Source of the DNA: Erythrobacteraceae bacterium
GTDB lineage: Bacteria > Pseudomonadota > Alphaproteobacteria > Sphingomonadales > Sphingomonadaceae
Assembly: GCA_024642545.1 (NCBI GenBank)
Contig: JAHEAW010000011.1
Location: 1 to 36,358 of the forward strand
Direction of reading: 5' to 3'
Length of the DNA: 36,358 nucleotides
Below, piece after piece: positions 10,090-20,000 of this stretch. The notes below the pieces were generated by a model, which saw nothing but the letters and a program-made list of their open reading frames with translations, was not told the origin of the DNA and made no database searches. Each line of letters begins with the position of its first letter. Position 1 is the first letter of the stretch. A program made the translations under genes and the position numbers.

Positions 10090-10773
10090 TCACCCGCTTG
10101 CGACCACGCTGGCCAGTGCGAGGTAGCGGTCCATCACCCAGCCCACTGGAGGTCCGACAATATGTTCAACCACCCCCAGGCCGGGCGCAAACCAGCTGAG
10201 CGCGATGATCCCCAAAAACAGCAGCATACCGTATGGCCGGGCCTGTTCATAAGCGCGCGCAGCCTTGGGCGGCAGCAGCCCTTCGACAATATGCGATCCA
10301 TCAAACGGCGGGATCGGCAGCAGGTTGAACAGCGCCAGAAAGACATTGATCAGAATGAAAGTAGTCAACACTCTGGCTGCCAGTGCCACAGCGCCGCTCG
10401 CCGGCCCGATGACAATATGTGCCAGCAAACCCAGCAGCACCGCCGCCAGCGCGGCCAACACGAAATTCATCAATGGTCCGGCTGCGCCGACTGCCATCAT
10501 ACCGTAACGCGGATTATTGAGCCGGAACTTGTTGACCGGAACCGGTTTGGCCCAGCCAAATACCGGGCCGCCCAGCAGCAACATCGCGCCCGGGACGATG
10601 ACAGTCCCCACCGGATCAACATGGCGCAAGGGGTTGAAACTCAGGCGTTTGCGTTCGTTCGCGGTGGGATCACCCAGCGCCAGCGCGGCCCAGCCATGCG
10701 CAACTTCATGAAAGACGATGGCGACGATCAGGCATGGAACCAGGATCAGCGCGAATAGAACAGTTTCGGTCAT
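10090..10773 (-). CDS. Site-2 protease family (M50) membrane metalloprotease
   Basis: HEVAHGWAALALGD (HExxH), multiple TMs, NLLPIPPFDGSHI motif. Confidence 0.93.
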   Translation of the reverse strand: MTETVLFALILVPCLIVAIVFHEVAHGWAALALGDPTANERKRLSFNPLRHVDPVGTVIVPGAMLLLGGPVFGWAKPVPVNKFRLNNPRYGMMAVGAAGPLMNFVLAALAAVLLGLLAHIVIGPASGAVALAARVLTTFILINVFLALFNLLPIPPFDGSHIVEGLLPPKAARAYEQARPYGMLLFLGIIALSWFAPGLGVVEHIVGPPVGWVMDRYLALASVVASG

Positions 10774-10797
10774 CCCGGATAGATAGTGTGGCAGCGG

Positions 10798-11376
10798 CTA
10801 TCCCGCCAGAGCTTCGCTGAAATGTTTGCGGCACAGGGCAACATAGCGGTCATTGCCGCCAATTTCCGTCTGTGCGCCGGCCTTCACCGCAGCGCCATCC
10901 GCATCGACGCGCAAATTCATCGAAGCCTTGCGCCCGCAGTGACACACAGCCTTCAACTCAACCAACGTGTCTGCAATCGCCAACAGCCCGGCGGAACCGG
11001 GAAATAGCGCGCCCTGGAAATCAGTCCGCAGACCGTAACATACCACCGGAATGCCCGCTTCATCCGCCAATCGGGCCAATTGCCACACTTGACCCCCGGT
11101 CAGGAACTGCGCCTCGTCCACCAGCACACAGGCAAGCGGTTCCACCGCATGCGCCGCTGTAACCCGCGCCCACAGGTCGGTTTCGGCTGAAAAGCGGTGC
11201 GCATTAGCACCCAGCCCGATCCGGCTTTCAATCGCCTTGTCATCACTCCGGTGATCAAGCGCAGCGGTCCACAGCATGGTCGCCATCCCGCGTTCACGGT
11301 AATTGAAATCAGCCTGCAGCAGCGTAGTCGATTTTCCCGCATTCATCGACGCATAGTAGAAATAGAGCTTGGCCAC
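10798..11376 (-). CDS. tdk: Thymidine kinase
   Basis: YYASMNAGKSTTLLQ P-loop, VLVDEAQFLTGGQV, VCHCGRKA zinc-binding region. Confidence 0.95.
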   Translation of the reverse strand: MAKLYFYYASMNAGKSTTLLQADFNYRERGMATMLWTAALDHRSDDKAIESRIGLGANAHRFSAETDLWARVTAAHAVEPLACVLVDEAQFLTGGQVWQLARLADEAGIPVVCYGLRTDFQGALFPGSAGLLAIADTLVELKAVCHCGRKASMNLRVDADGAAVKAGAQTEIGGNDRYVALCRKHFSEALAG

Positions 11377-11378
11377 GG

Positions 11379-11792
11379 TCAGGCGTCTTCGCCCAGATCG
11401 CCAAGATCGCGGGCCACTTTGGGGTCGCTCAGCAGCCGCTCGATCCGGTCCGCCTCATCGAAGCTTTCATCAGACATGAATTGCAGTTTTGGCGCAAATT
11501 TGAGGCCCAGGCGCTTGGCAACCTCACGCTGAAAAAACGCCGTGTTGGTGCGCAGCGCCTTTAAGACCGCCGCTTCATCTTCGCCCAGCAACGGCTTCAC
11601 ATAAACCTTGGCACTGCGCAGGTCGGGCGACATCCGGACTTCTGTCACGCTAACCGAATGGCCAGTCAGTGTATCATCATGGACTTCCTGCCGGGTCAGC
11701 AATTCAGACAAGATATGCCGCACGCGCTCACCCACTTTGAGGACACGAACCGATTGCTGTTCGGCGGTGAATTGCGGCTTAGGCATCGTCAT
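11379..11792 (-). CDS. rbfA: 30S ribosome-binding factor A
   Basis: [21 protein letters not shown]...[22 protein letters not shown] RbfA core. Confidence 0.93.
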   Translation of the reverse strand: MTMPKPQFTAEQQSVRVLKVGERVRHILSELLTRQEVHDDTLTGHSVSVTEVRMSPDLRSAKVYVKPLLGEDEAAVLKALRTNTAFFQREVAKRLGLKFAPKLQFMSDESFDEADRIERLLSDPKVARDLGDLGEDA

Positions 11793-12327
11793 GGTCCATC
11801 TTGTCGGCGATCCGCTGAAGCGAACGCAAATTGCGAGCCGTGCCCCGAGTATCCAGTTTGCGCTCGATAAAGGCGCCGGTCAATTTGCTGCTGCCCACCC
11901 CTTCGCCATAGTCAATGTGCAGTGCGCCGGTGCCCAGCGCCATCCGTTCCCCGCCACGCCCGGCAAAACTGGCGTCCAGATCGGCGAATTGCTGTGGACT
12001 GGGTTGGCGCGTCAGCCACATTGTGTGGACGATACTATCCGCATTCTCGCCGCGAAAGGGGTTTTCCGCGATGGCGGCAACCACTTCGGCCCGGCTGCGG
12101 ACGCAAACGACGGAATCGATTGCGAATTCCTCGCGCAGGATGAAGGCGAGCTTTTCGGATAGACCGGGTGTCGGGCGCTCGGGATGGAGGAACAGGACAT
12201 TACCGCTGGCGACAATTGTCTCGACATCCTCAAAATCCTCATATTTGAGGGCACCGCGCAGGTCCTCCATCAAAAGCCGGTTGCCGCCAACATTGATGGA
12301 CCCAAGAAAGGCGCAATATTGCCGCAC
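11779..12327 (-). CDS. DUF1697 family protein
   Basis: [43 protein letters not shown] is typical DUF1697 N-terminus; GTG start overlaps the upstream TAG. Confidence 0.85.
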   Translation of the reverse strand: MRQYCAFLGSINVGGNRLLMEDLRGALKYEDFEDVETIVASGNVLFLHPERPTPGLSEKLAFILREEFAIDSVVCVRSRAEVVAAIAENPFRGENADSIVHTMWLTRQPSPQQFADLDASFAGRGGERMALGTGALHIDYGEGVGSSKLTGAFIERKLDTRGTARNLRSLQRIADKMDHDDA

Positions 12328-12758
12328 TAGCTGTGGCTGGGGTTTGGCGTCGGGATCGCGGTGCTGGTGGCCCGAGCAAGGATGGTCCCGTCTTCGCTGC
12401 GCAATTCGCTTTCGAGAAACAGTACCCTTTGTCCGGCGCGAACTACCCGGCCTGTTGCCAGTATCGGCCCTTGCACCACCGGGCGCAACAACGAGAAATT
12501 TATATCAAGCATCAGCGGAGAAAAGTCGCCGCCGGTCGAATAGGTGTACGCCCAGCCCATCGCCTCGTCCAGAAATCCGGCGACCAGACCCCCTTGCACA
12601 CTACCACGCGGCGTGATGAAGGATTCTGGCGCGCAAAAACGCATCATGATCGTCTGGCTGTCCGCATCGAACGAGACAAACTCAGCGCCCATCAGCTTGG
12701 CATGGCCCATATCGCTGAACATCGGCATCATCGGCGGGCTGGCGTCAAACCTATCCAA
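12327..12758 (-). CDS. PaaI-like hotdog-fold thioesterase
   Basis: GSVQGGLVAGFLDEAMGWAY hotdog thioesterase motif. Confidence 0.85.
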   Translation of the reverse strand: MDRFDASPPMMPMFSDMGHAKLMGAEFVSFDADSQTIMMRFCAPESFITPRGSVQGGLVAGFLDEAMGWAYTYSTGGDFSPLMLDINFSLLRPVVQGPILATGRVVRAGQRVLFLESELRSEDGTILARATSTAIPTPNPSHS

Positions 12759-12779
12759 AGCAGATTGCGGCGCAAGCGG

Positions 12780-15311
12780 TTAAAGAACCCGCTCGCGCTC
12801 CTCAACCTCGAACACTTCGAGCATATCGCCCGGCTTGATGTCGTTGGTATCTTCCAGCACTACACCGCATTCCAGACCAGTGCGCACTTCGTCGACATCG
12901 TCCTTGAAGCGCCGCAGCGACTGGATGGTGGTGGCAGAGACAATGACATCTTCGCGCGTGAGACGGGCATGCAGCCCCTTGCGGATGGCGCCTTCGATGA
13001 CCAGCAGACCGGCTGCCTTGTCCTTCTTGCCAGCGGGAAAGACCTGCTTGACTTCGGCCCGGCCAACGACGTGCTCGATCTTCTCGGGACCAAGTTCGCC
13101 AGCCATTTCCTTGCTGATTTCTTCAGTCAGGTGATAGATCACGTCGAAATATTTCATCTCGACATTGTCCCGCTTGACCAGTTCGCGCGCTTTGGGGTTG
13201 GGGCGCACATTAAAGCCGATGATCGGGGCCCTTGATGCTGCCGCCAGCGTGACGTCGCTTTCGGTAATCGCACCAACGCCCGAATGCAGCACGCGCACCT
13301 TGATCAAATCATTCGACAGCGCATGCAGCGCAGTGTTGATGGCCTGAACCGAACCCTGCACGTCTGCCTTCACCAGAACCGGGAATTCGACCACATCGTT
13401 CTTGAGGCTGGAGAACATTGCATCGAAATTGGTCGGTGCCAGCGCGGTGCGCTTTTCGGTGGCCTTTTCCTGACGATATTGTGCAACTTCACGGGCGCGC
13501 GCCTCGTTTTCGACTACAGTCAGCTGCTCGCCTGCATCAGGGACGCCGCCCAGGCCCAGCACTTCGACCGGCATTGACGGGCCTGCTTCCTTGATCTGCT
13601 TGCCCTGATCGTTGACGATCGCGCGGACCTTGCCGCTTTCTGTTCCGACCACGAAATTGTCGCCCCGCTTCAGCGTGCCGCGCGTGATCAGTACCGTCGC
13701 AACCGGGCCGCGGCCCTTGTCGAGCTGCGCTTCGATCACAGTGGCTTCTGCCGGGCGGTCGGGCCGTGCCTTCAGTTCCAGCAGCTCAGCCTGCAGCGCA
13801 ATCTTTTCGAGCAATTCGTCGAGGTTGATTTTCTTCTTGGCAGAAATTTCAACATCCAACACATCGCCCGACATCGCCTCGACCACCACTTCGTGTTCGA
13901 GCAGGCGTTCACGGATCTTCTGCGGATTGGCGTCTTCCTTGTCGATCTTGTTGATCGCCACAATCATCGGCACACCGGCCGCCTGCGTATGTTTGATCGC
14001 CTCGATCGTCTGCGGCATTATCCCGTCATCGGCAGCCACAACCAATACCACAATGTCAGTCACATTGGCGCCGCGCTGACGCATTTCGGTAAAGGCTGCG
14101 TGGCCCGGCGTATCGAGGAAAGTGACCTTGTCGCCGCTTTTGGTAGTGACCTGATATGATCCGATGTGCTGGGTGATACCGCCAGCTTCGCCCTTCACCA
14201 CATCGGTGCCGCGCAAAGCGTCGAGCAGGCTGGTCTTGCCGTGGTCAACGTGGCCCATAATCGTGACAACCGCTGGCCGCGGACGCAGCGTTTCTGCCGG
14301 ATCCTGGTCTTCCTGGACCTGAATATCGACATCGCTTTCGGACACGCGCTTGATCGTGTGGCCAAACTCTTCGACCAGCAGTTCTGCTGTATCCTGGTCG
14401 ATCGTCTGGTTGACGGTGACCATCATGTCCATATTGAACAGCGCCTTGACCAGATCGGCGCCCTTTTCGCCCATCCGCTTGGCCAGTTCGCCCACGGTAA
14501 TGCCTTCGGGCACAACCACTTCGCGGTACTGCTTTTCGCGCGGCTTGCTGCTGCCGCCGCCTTGCATCCGGCGTTCCTTTTCGCGCGCACGTTTCAGCGC
14601 CGCAAGCGAACGGGCACGGGCCCCTTCATCATCATTGAGCGCTCGGTTGACAGTCAGCTTGCCGCTTCGACGACGATCATCGTCAACCTTGCTGACGCGC
14701 TTTTCTTCCTTCTTTTTCTTCTCGGCGCGCTTGGGTTCAGGCCGGGCAACCGGAGTGAATTTGCGCGCCGCCGGTGTAGGCGTATCAGCGTCGGATTGTT
14801 CGCCTGCTGCCTCGGGGCTTTCGCTGATACCTTCTGGTGCAGCGGCGGCTTCGCTTTGGACAGCTACCTCAGCCTTGGCTTCGCTGGCTTCAGCCTCCGC
14901 CTCGCGATTGGCTTCTGCGCGCTGTTTTTCCTGTTCCTGAGCCTTGGACTTGGCCTCTTCCTCGCGGCGGCGGGCTTCCTCGGCTGAGCGCAGCCGGTCT
15001 TCTTCTGCTTCGCGCTGCAGCCGGGCCACGCGCTCCTGCGCCGTTTCATTGGACACATTTTGCTTCTTGGCAGCAGGCTTTTGCGCTGGCGCAGCGGGTT
15101 TGGGCGCAGGTGCCGGCTCAGGCGCAGCCTGCACTTCCTCTACCACAGGCGCTTCACCGGGTCTGGTAAGCTTGCGGCGGCGTTTGACTTCAACCGTCAC
15201 CTTGTTGGTGCGGCCGTGGCTGAAAGTCTGTTTGACCTCACCGGCATCGACCGCCCGCGAAAGACCAAGTGGCTTGCGGGTGCGTGTCGGTTTGTCTTCA
15301 GTATCGCTCAT
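12780..15311 (-). CDS. infB: Translation initiation factor IF-2
   Basis: [32 protein letters not shown]; long charged N-terminal extension. Confidence 0.98.
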   Translation of the reverse strand: MSDTEDKPTRTRKPLGLSRAVDAGEVKQTFSHGRTNKVTVEVKRRRKLTRPGEAPVVEEVQAAPEPAPAPKPAAPAQKPAAKKQNVSNETAQERVARLQREAEEDRLRSAEEARRREEEAKSKAQEQEKQRAEANREAEAEASEAKAEVAVQSEAAAAPEGISESPEAAGEQSDADTPTPAARKFTPVARPEPKRAEKKKKEEKRVSKVDDDRRRSGKLTVNRALNDDEGARARSLAALKRAREKERRMQGGGSSKPREKQYREVVVPEGITVGELAKRMGEKGADLVKALFNMDMMVTVNQTIDQDTAELLVEEFGHTIKRVSESDVDIQVQEDQDPAETLRPRPAVVTIMGHVDHGKTSLLDALRGTDVVKGEAGGITQHIGSYQVTTKSGDKVTFLDTPGHAAFTEMRQRGANVTDIVVLVVAADDGIMPQTIEAIKHTQAAGVPMIVAINKIDKEDANPQKIRERLLEHEVVVEAMSGDVLDVEISAKKKINLDELLEKIALQAELLELKARPDRPAEATVIEAQLDKGRGPVATVLITRGTLKRGDNFVVGTESGKVRAIVNDQGKQIKEAGPSMPVEVLGLGGVPDAGEQLTVVENEARAREVAQYRQEKATEKRTALAPTNFDAMFSSLKNDVVEFPVLVKADVQGSVQAINTALHALSNDLIKVRVLHSGVGAITESDVTLAAASRAPIIGFNVRPNPKARELVKRDNVEMKYFDVIYHLTEEISKEMAGELGPEKIEHVVGRAEVKQVFPAGKKDKAAGLLVIEGAIRKGLHARLTREDVIVSATTIQSLRRFKDDVDEVRTGLECGVVLEDTNDIKPGDMLEVFEVEERERVL

Positions 15312-15334
15312 AAAGCTCGTTAATCCTTTAAATT

Positions 15335-16114
15335 CTAATCGTCATCACGGTTTGCCACCTGCGGCAGTTCCCCGGTTTTCAGCTCAAGTTGATCGGTGCC
15401 CCGGATTTGCCCGATGAAATGCAACAAACGCGACAGAACGGAGTTTACCCGCTGCGCCGAAGTGACATCGGCAAGTGCCAGATGGACGACATTGTCGCGG
15501 CCCAATGCCACAGACAGAGCCGCGCGGTCCAGTGGCAAGCGCAATCCCTGTTCGCCAGACCCTTCCTCATCGCGCCCAACGCGCCATGCCTGATCGAGTT
15601 TGCGGCTGCCGTCCACGCTCGCATCAGCAGCGTGGAGCAGCAGCGCGACCCGGCCCGACCGCGCCTGCTCGGCGATCCGGTCTGACCCCAAGATAAGCTT
15701 TCCGCTGCGCATTTCGAGGCCCAGTCGGTCTTGCAGCAGCCGCTTCAGCCCCTGCTCAATCCGGTCAGGCAAATCTGCCGGCACCTCAAGCTTCGATCCC
15801 TTGAAGGACCGCACCAAAGCGCCGCGCAATTTGCCGCCGCTTTTGCCCCCACCCATCGCCGCCTGCAGTTCGGCGCGCGAAACGCCGATCCACGCACCGC
15901 GTCCCGGTGCGCGCGCCAAAAGGTCAGGCAGAACCTGTGCCGCCCCATCAGGCCCTTCGGGCGATATGGCCAGGCGGATCAATGCATCACGCGGGGCAAT
16001 ATCGCCGCTCAGAATACATTTGCGTTCCGGACAAGACCGTTTGGACCCGAAAGCACGGGCCTGCGGCACATCACAGAGGTCGGAAGCTACGCGCTCATTG
16101 TGTGGAGTCCGCAT
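15335..16114 (-). CDS. YlxR/DUF448 family RNA-binding protein with C-terminal extension
   Basis: CPERKCILSGDIAPRDALIRLAISPEG plus GRGAWIGVSR; lies between nusA and infB; start at MRTPHNERV overlaps nusA end. Confidence 0.85.
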   Translation of the reverse strand: MRTPHNERVASDLCDVPQARAFGSKRSCPERKCILSGDIAPRDALIRLAISPEGPDGAAQVLPDLLARAPGRGAWIGVSRAELQAAMGGGKSGGKLRGALVRSFKGSKLEVPADLPDRIEQGLKRLLQDRLGLEMRSGKLILGSDRIAEQARSGRVALLLHAADASVDGSRKLDQAWRVGRDEEGSGEQGLRLPLDRAALSVALGRDNVVHLALADVTSAQRVNSVLSRLLHFIGQIRGTDQLELKTGELPQVANRDDD

Positions 16115-17753
16115 CAGCGGCCTCCTGTGGGTCGGATGCAGCAGGCGTGTCGACTGCAGCATCTTCTTCTTCAAACCAGTGCGCGCGGGCAGCCATGATG
16201 ATCTCATTGCCCTGCTCTTCGGTCAAGCCGTACATGCCAAGCACGCCACCCTTGTCCTCGCTGCGCTGCGGCCGCCGCAGTGGCGGCCCGTCAGCATTGG
16301 CCCGGCGGCGCGGCGCTTCGCGCTTCTTGGCGATGAGCTCGTCGGTCGCCAGATCGGCCAGGTCGTCGAGCGTCTTGATCCCTGCCTTGCCCAATACCAC
16401 CAGCATTTGTTCGGTCAGATGCGGCATGGTTGCCAGATCGTCTTCCACGCCCAACTCCCGGCGTTCGGCGCGCGCAGTTTCTTCGTGACGCTCAAGTGCT
16501 TCGGTCGCACGGCTTTGCAGTTCTTCGGCCAGCTCTTCATCGAAGCCTTCGATGCTGGCCAGTTCGGCCAATTCGACATAGGCAACTTCTTCCAGTTCGG
16601 CGAAGCCTTCCGCCACCAGCAACTGCGACAACGTTTCATCAACATCGAGTTCTTCTTCGAACATTTTGGAACGTTCGGCGAATTCCTTCTGCCGCTTCGC
16701 GCTGGCTTCTTCCTCGGTCATGATATCGATCTGGTGACCGGTGAGCTGGCTGGCGAGGCGCACATTCTGCCCACGCCGCCCGATTGCAAGACTCAACTGG
16801 TCATCGGGAACAACCACTTCGATCCGGCCCTCTTCCTCGTCTAGCACAACCCGGCTGACTGTGGCTGGCTGGAGGCCATTAACCACGAAGGTGGCCGTGT
16901 CTTCGCTCCACGGAATAATGTCGATCTTTTCGCCTTGCAGTTCCTGCACGACCGCTTGCACGCGGCTGCCTTTCATACCGACGCAAGCGCCAACCGGGTC
17001 GATTGACGAATCGTGGCTGATCACGCCGATCTTGGCGCGGCTGCCCGGATCGCGAGCAGCCGCCTTGATTTCGATAATGCCATCGTAAATTTCAGGCACT
17101 TCCTGCGCGAACAACTTCTTCATGAAGTCAGGATGCGCCCGGCTGAGGAATATCTGCGGGCCGCGATTGTTGCGTTCCACCTTAGTGATGAGCGCGCGGA
17201 CACGTTCGCCCACGCGGGCCGCTTCGCGCGGGATCTGCTGATCGCGGCGAATGACACCTTCGGCGCGGCCCAAATTGACGATCACATGGCCGAATTCGAC
17301 CGACTTGATCACGCCGGTGATCACTTCATTGGCACGGTCCTTGAACTCTTCATACTGGCGTTCGCGCTCGGCATCGCGGACCTTCTGGAAAATCACTTGC
17401 TTAGCCGACTGGGCATCAATCCGGCCCAGATCAACCGGCGGCAGCGGGTCAACAATAAAGTCGCCCACAACCGCGCCGTCCTGCAACTTCTGCGCTTGCT
17501 TCAGATCGACCTGCTTGAAGTAGTCTTCCACATCTTCGACCACTTCGACCACGCGCCACAGCCGCAAATCGCCCGTCATCGGGTCCAGTTTGGCACGAAT
17601 GTCATTTTCCGCGCCGTAACGGTTGCGCGCGCTTTTCTGGATCGCTTCTTCCATCGCCTCGATGACGATCGACTTGTCGATCATCTTCTCGGTCGCAACC
17701 GCCGTCGCAATTGCGAGCAGCTCTGCCTTATTGGCGGAAATAGCACTGGCCAT
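16095..17753 (-). CDS. nusA: Transcription termination/antitermination factor NusA
   Basis: S1 and KH domains (VGACVGMKGSRVQAVVQELQGEKIDIIPWS; LSLAIGRRGQNVRLASQLTG). Confidence 0.98.
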   Translation of the reverse strand: MASAISANKAELLAIATAVATEKMIDKSIVIEAMEEAIQKSARNRYGAENDIRAKLDPMTGDLRLWRVVEVVEDVEDYFKQVDLKQAQKLQDGAVVGDFIVDPLPPVDLGRIDAQSAKQVIFQKVRDAERERQYEEFKDRANEVITGVIKSVEFGHVIVNLGRAEGVIRRDQQIPREAARVGERVRALITKVERNNRGPQIFLSRAHPDFMKKLFAQEVPEIYDGIIEIKAAARDPGSRAKIGVISHDSSIDPVGACVGMKGSRVQAVVQELQGEKIDIIPWSEDTATFVVNGLQPATVSRVVLDEEEGRIEVVVPDDQLSLAIGRRGQNVRLASQLTGHQIDIMTEEEASAKRQKEFAERSKMFEEELDVDETLSQLLVAEGFAELEEVAYVELAELASIEGFDEELAEELQSRATEALERHEETARAERRELGVEDDLATMPHLTEQMLVVLGKAGIKTLDDLADLATDELIAKKREAPRRRANADGPPLRRPQRSEDKGGVLGMYGLTEEQGNEIIMAARAHWFEEEDAAVDTPAASDPQEAADADSTQ

Positions 17754-18316
17754 CAGTCGTCAGCCCTCTCTTCTTCTTCGTTGATTTCATCGACACCGGC
17801 AGTGTCTATCGGTTTGGTTGCAGCGATCAGCGCATCGGTCAGGATGAGCTTGGCCGCATGGATATTTTCGAGCGCAATGGCAAACCTCTTGCCCGCCTTG
17901 TCCTCAACAGTGACGGTCATACCAACAATTCCGGTCAAGGTGCCACGAACATTGCGCTGGCCTGCGATCTTTTCGACCAGCGCAACCTTGCATTCGTGTC
18001 CGGCCCAATTGGCAAAGTCCTTTGGGCGGGTCAGCGGCCGGTCGATCCCGGGGGAACTAACTTCGAGGTGATAATTGCCTTCAACCAGCTCCTCTCCCTG
18101 TTCTTCCAGCGCGTCGATCTGGTTCGAGACCGCGCGCGACAGTGCAGCGCATTGATCAATCACCAGCTGGCCCGTTGCCGGATCTTCCGCCATGATCTGC
18201 AGCGCACGTTCCCCGTCGCCAGCTTCGGATCCTGTCATAATCACTCGCACAAGATCAAAGCCGAGCGCTGCCGCTTCGGGTTCGATGATCTCTTTCAGGC
18301 GTGCCAAGTCGGCCAT
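17753..18316 (-). CDS. rimP: Ribosome maturation factor RimP
   Basis: YHLEVSSPGIDRPLTRPKDFANWAG motif, upstream of nusA. Confidence 0.95.
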   Translation of the reverse strand: MADLARLKEIIEPEAAALGFDLVRVIMTGSEAGDGERALQIMAEDPATGQLVIDQCAALSRAVSNQIDALEEQGEELVEGNYHLEVSSPGIDRPLTRPKDFANWAGHECKVALVEKIAGQRNVRGTLTGIVGMTVTVEDKAGKRFAIALENIHAAKLILTDALIAATKPIDTAGVDEINEEEERADD

Positions 18317-18453
18317 GCAGTCTCCAGTTAGGCCCTGATTGCGACAAAGCGGTTTAATGCCGGCCCCTTATCGGCGCCAGCCCCACTTCATCAAGACAAT
18401 GTCGGGATGACGTTCAAATAGGCGGGTGATTGGCGTTTTGCAAGCGGCAAAGA

Positions 18454-19509
18454 TTATTCGCCGTCAGCCAGTCCATGCTTCTTGATACAATGGCGCAGCT
18501 GATCATAGCTAAGGCCGAGCGCCTTGGCAGTCTGGCGCTGGTTCCAGCGGTGCTTGCCCAGCGCATATTCGACAATCATCCGCTCATGCGCCTCAACCGC
18601 GCCTTTCAAATCGTCAACTCTTTCCAGATCGGGCATGATAGGCTGCGCAGCAGCCTGGTCTTGCGCCGCCGCTGGCATGCGCTTGCGTGCCGCCGGTTCG
18701 AACGGTTTCCAAGGGCTGTCGAACGGGTCGAAAACCAGATGCCCAATTGGATCTTCCCAATTGTCCCACCGGTAAACCCCGCGTTCAACCACATTGCGCA
18801 ATTCGCGGACGTTGCCCGGCCAGGGGTGTTCTTCCAATTGGCGTGCGACATTTTCGGCAAAGCCGGGCCAGCGGTCCCAGCCAATCTCTGCCGCCATCCG
18901 CCGCCCGAAATATTCGGCCAGAACGCCGATGTCACCTTCGCGCACGCGTAACGGCGGCAGAGTAATGACTTCAAAACTCAGCCGGTCGAGCAGATCGGAA
19001 CGGAATTGCCCTTCATCAGCCAGCCGCGGTAAATCCTCATTCGTGGCGGCGACAATCCGCACATCGACGCTGATCGGACGCGAGGAGCCGATTCGCGTGA
19101 CCTCGCCATATTCGACCGCGCGCAGAAGCCTTTCCTGCGCGCCCATCGACAATGTGCCCAGTTCATCGAGAAATAGCGTGCCTTTGTCGGCTTCTTCAAA
19201 TCTTCCCACCCGCGCTTTGGTAGCCCCAGTGAACGCGCCGGCTTCATGGCCGAACAGCTCCGCTTCAATCAGCGTTTCAGGAAGGGCGGCACAGTTCATG
19301 ATTACCAGTGGTTCCCCCCAGCGCGGTGACAGACGGTGCAAGCGTTCAGCGATCAGTTCCTTGCCGGTTCCGCGCTCGCCCACCACCAGAACAGGGCGTC
19401 GCATCGGGGCAGCACGGCTGGCACGCTCCACCGCATCAAGGAAGGCCCCGGATTGGCCAATAAACTGGTTTTCCCGCTCCACAGCCCAACCTATAGGGAA
19501 TTTCCCCAT
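18454..19509 (-). CDS. pspF: Sigma-54-dependent phage shock protein operon activator
   Basis: GERGTGKELIAERLHRLSPRW, GAFTGA, TLFLDELGTLS, WPGNVRELRNVVERGVYRW, C-terminal Fis HTH; divergent from pspA. The start may alternatively be GTG 19482. Confidence 0.94.
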   Translation of the reverse strand: MGKFPIGWAVERENQFIGQSGAFLDAVERASRAAPMRRPVLVVGERGTGKELIAERLHRLSPRWGEPLVIMNCAALPETLIEAELFGHEAGAFTGATKARVGRFEEADKGTLFLDELGTLSMGAQERLLRAVEYGEVTRIGSSRPISVDVRIVAATNEDLPRLADEGQFRSDLLDRLSFEVITLPPLRVREGDIGVLAEYFGRRMAAEIGWDRWPGFAENVARQLEEHPWPGNVRELRNVVERGVYRWDNWEDPIGHLVFDPFDSPWKPFEPAARKRMPAAAQDQAAAQPIMPDLERVDDLKGAVEAHERMIVEYALGKHRWNQRQTAKALGLSYDQLRHCIKKHGLADGE

Positions 19510-19583
19510 ATGTTGGCAATAGAAACCAAATTTCCTTCGCTGGGCCTTTACAAATGTGCAGGTATTTGGCCATTTTTGTAAAT

Positions 19584-19599
19584 TGGCACGCTCCTTGCT
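19584..19599 (+). promoter_or_regulatory. Sigma-54 (-24/-12) promoter of the psp operon
   Basis: TGGCACG-N4-TTGCT, matching the RpoN consensus TGGCACG-N4-TTGC(A/T), between divergent pspF and the psp genes. Confidence 0.9.
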
Positions 19600-19635
19600 G
19601 AATGGTGAACAGAAACATTCGAAAGGTATCAAGCC

Positions 19636-19788
19636 ATGTATAGTCGCCGCTTCTTTCAGACCAAAGTGGGTCAGGCAGCTGCTGCCAGCATCCTGGCGAT
19701 GGTGGCATTTGTGGCCCTGACCACGCAGATGCAGGCTACCCCTGCCTTTGCAGCCACGATGCATTGTGAAACTGTGGAACTCGCATGA
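19636..19788 (+). CDS. 50-aa membrane/secreted small protein, first gene of the psp operon
   Basis: Manual translation MYSRRFFQTKVGQAAAASILAMVAFVALTTQMQATPAFAATMHCETVELA*; hydrophobic core with AFA-A cleavage-like site; 37 nt downstream of the -12 element; TGA overlaps the next ATG. Below the ORF-track size cutoff. Confidence 0.65.
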   Translation: MYSRRFFQTKVGQAAAASILAMVAFVALTTQMQATPAFAATMHCETVELA

Positions 19789-20000
19789 GCGATCCGTTTG
19801 ACACCACCCCTCTTGGGCCGGAGCGTTCATCTCCCCCCGATGCCTCAGCCCCCTCTGGCGCTTCGGCCCGCCCCCTTGGCCAGGCCCGCGGATCGCGCTT
19901 CGAAAGCGAAGTCGAACGGTTGCGCCAAAGCCCCACCCCAACGCAAACGGGCCGCAGCAGCCATTCCACTGCCGAATTCAACTTCACCGGAGTACCCCTG

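Noticed and set aside
12333-18071. Several long + strand ORFs (12333-13235, 14166-14987, 15600-16844, 17013-18071)
   Set aside because: Antisense to thioesterase/infB/ylxR/nusA/rimP, which have diagnostic motifs; no independent support.
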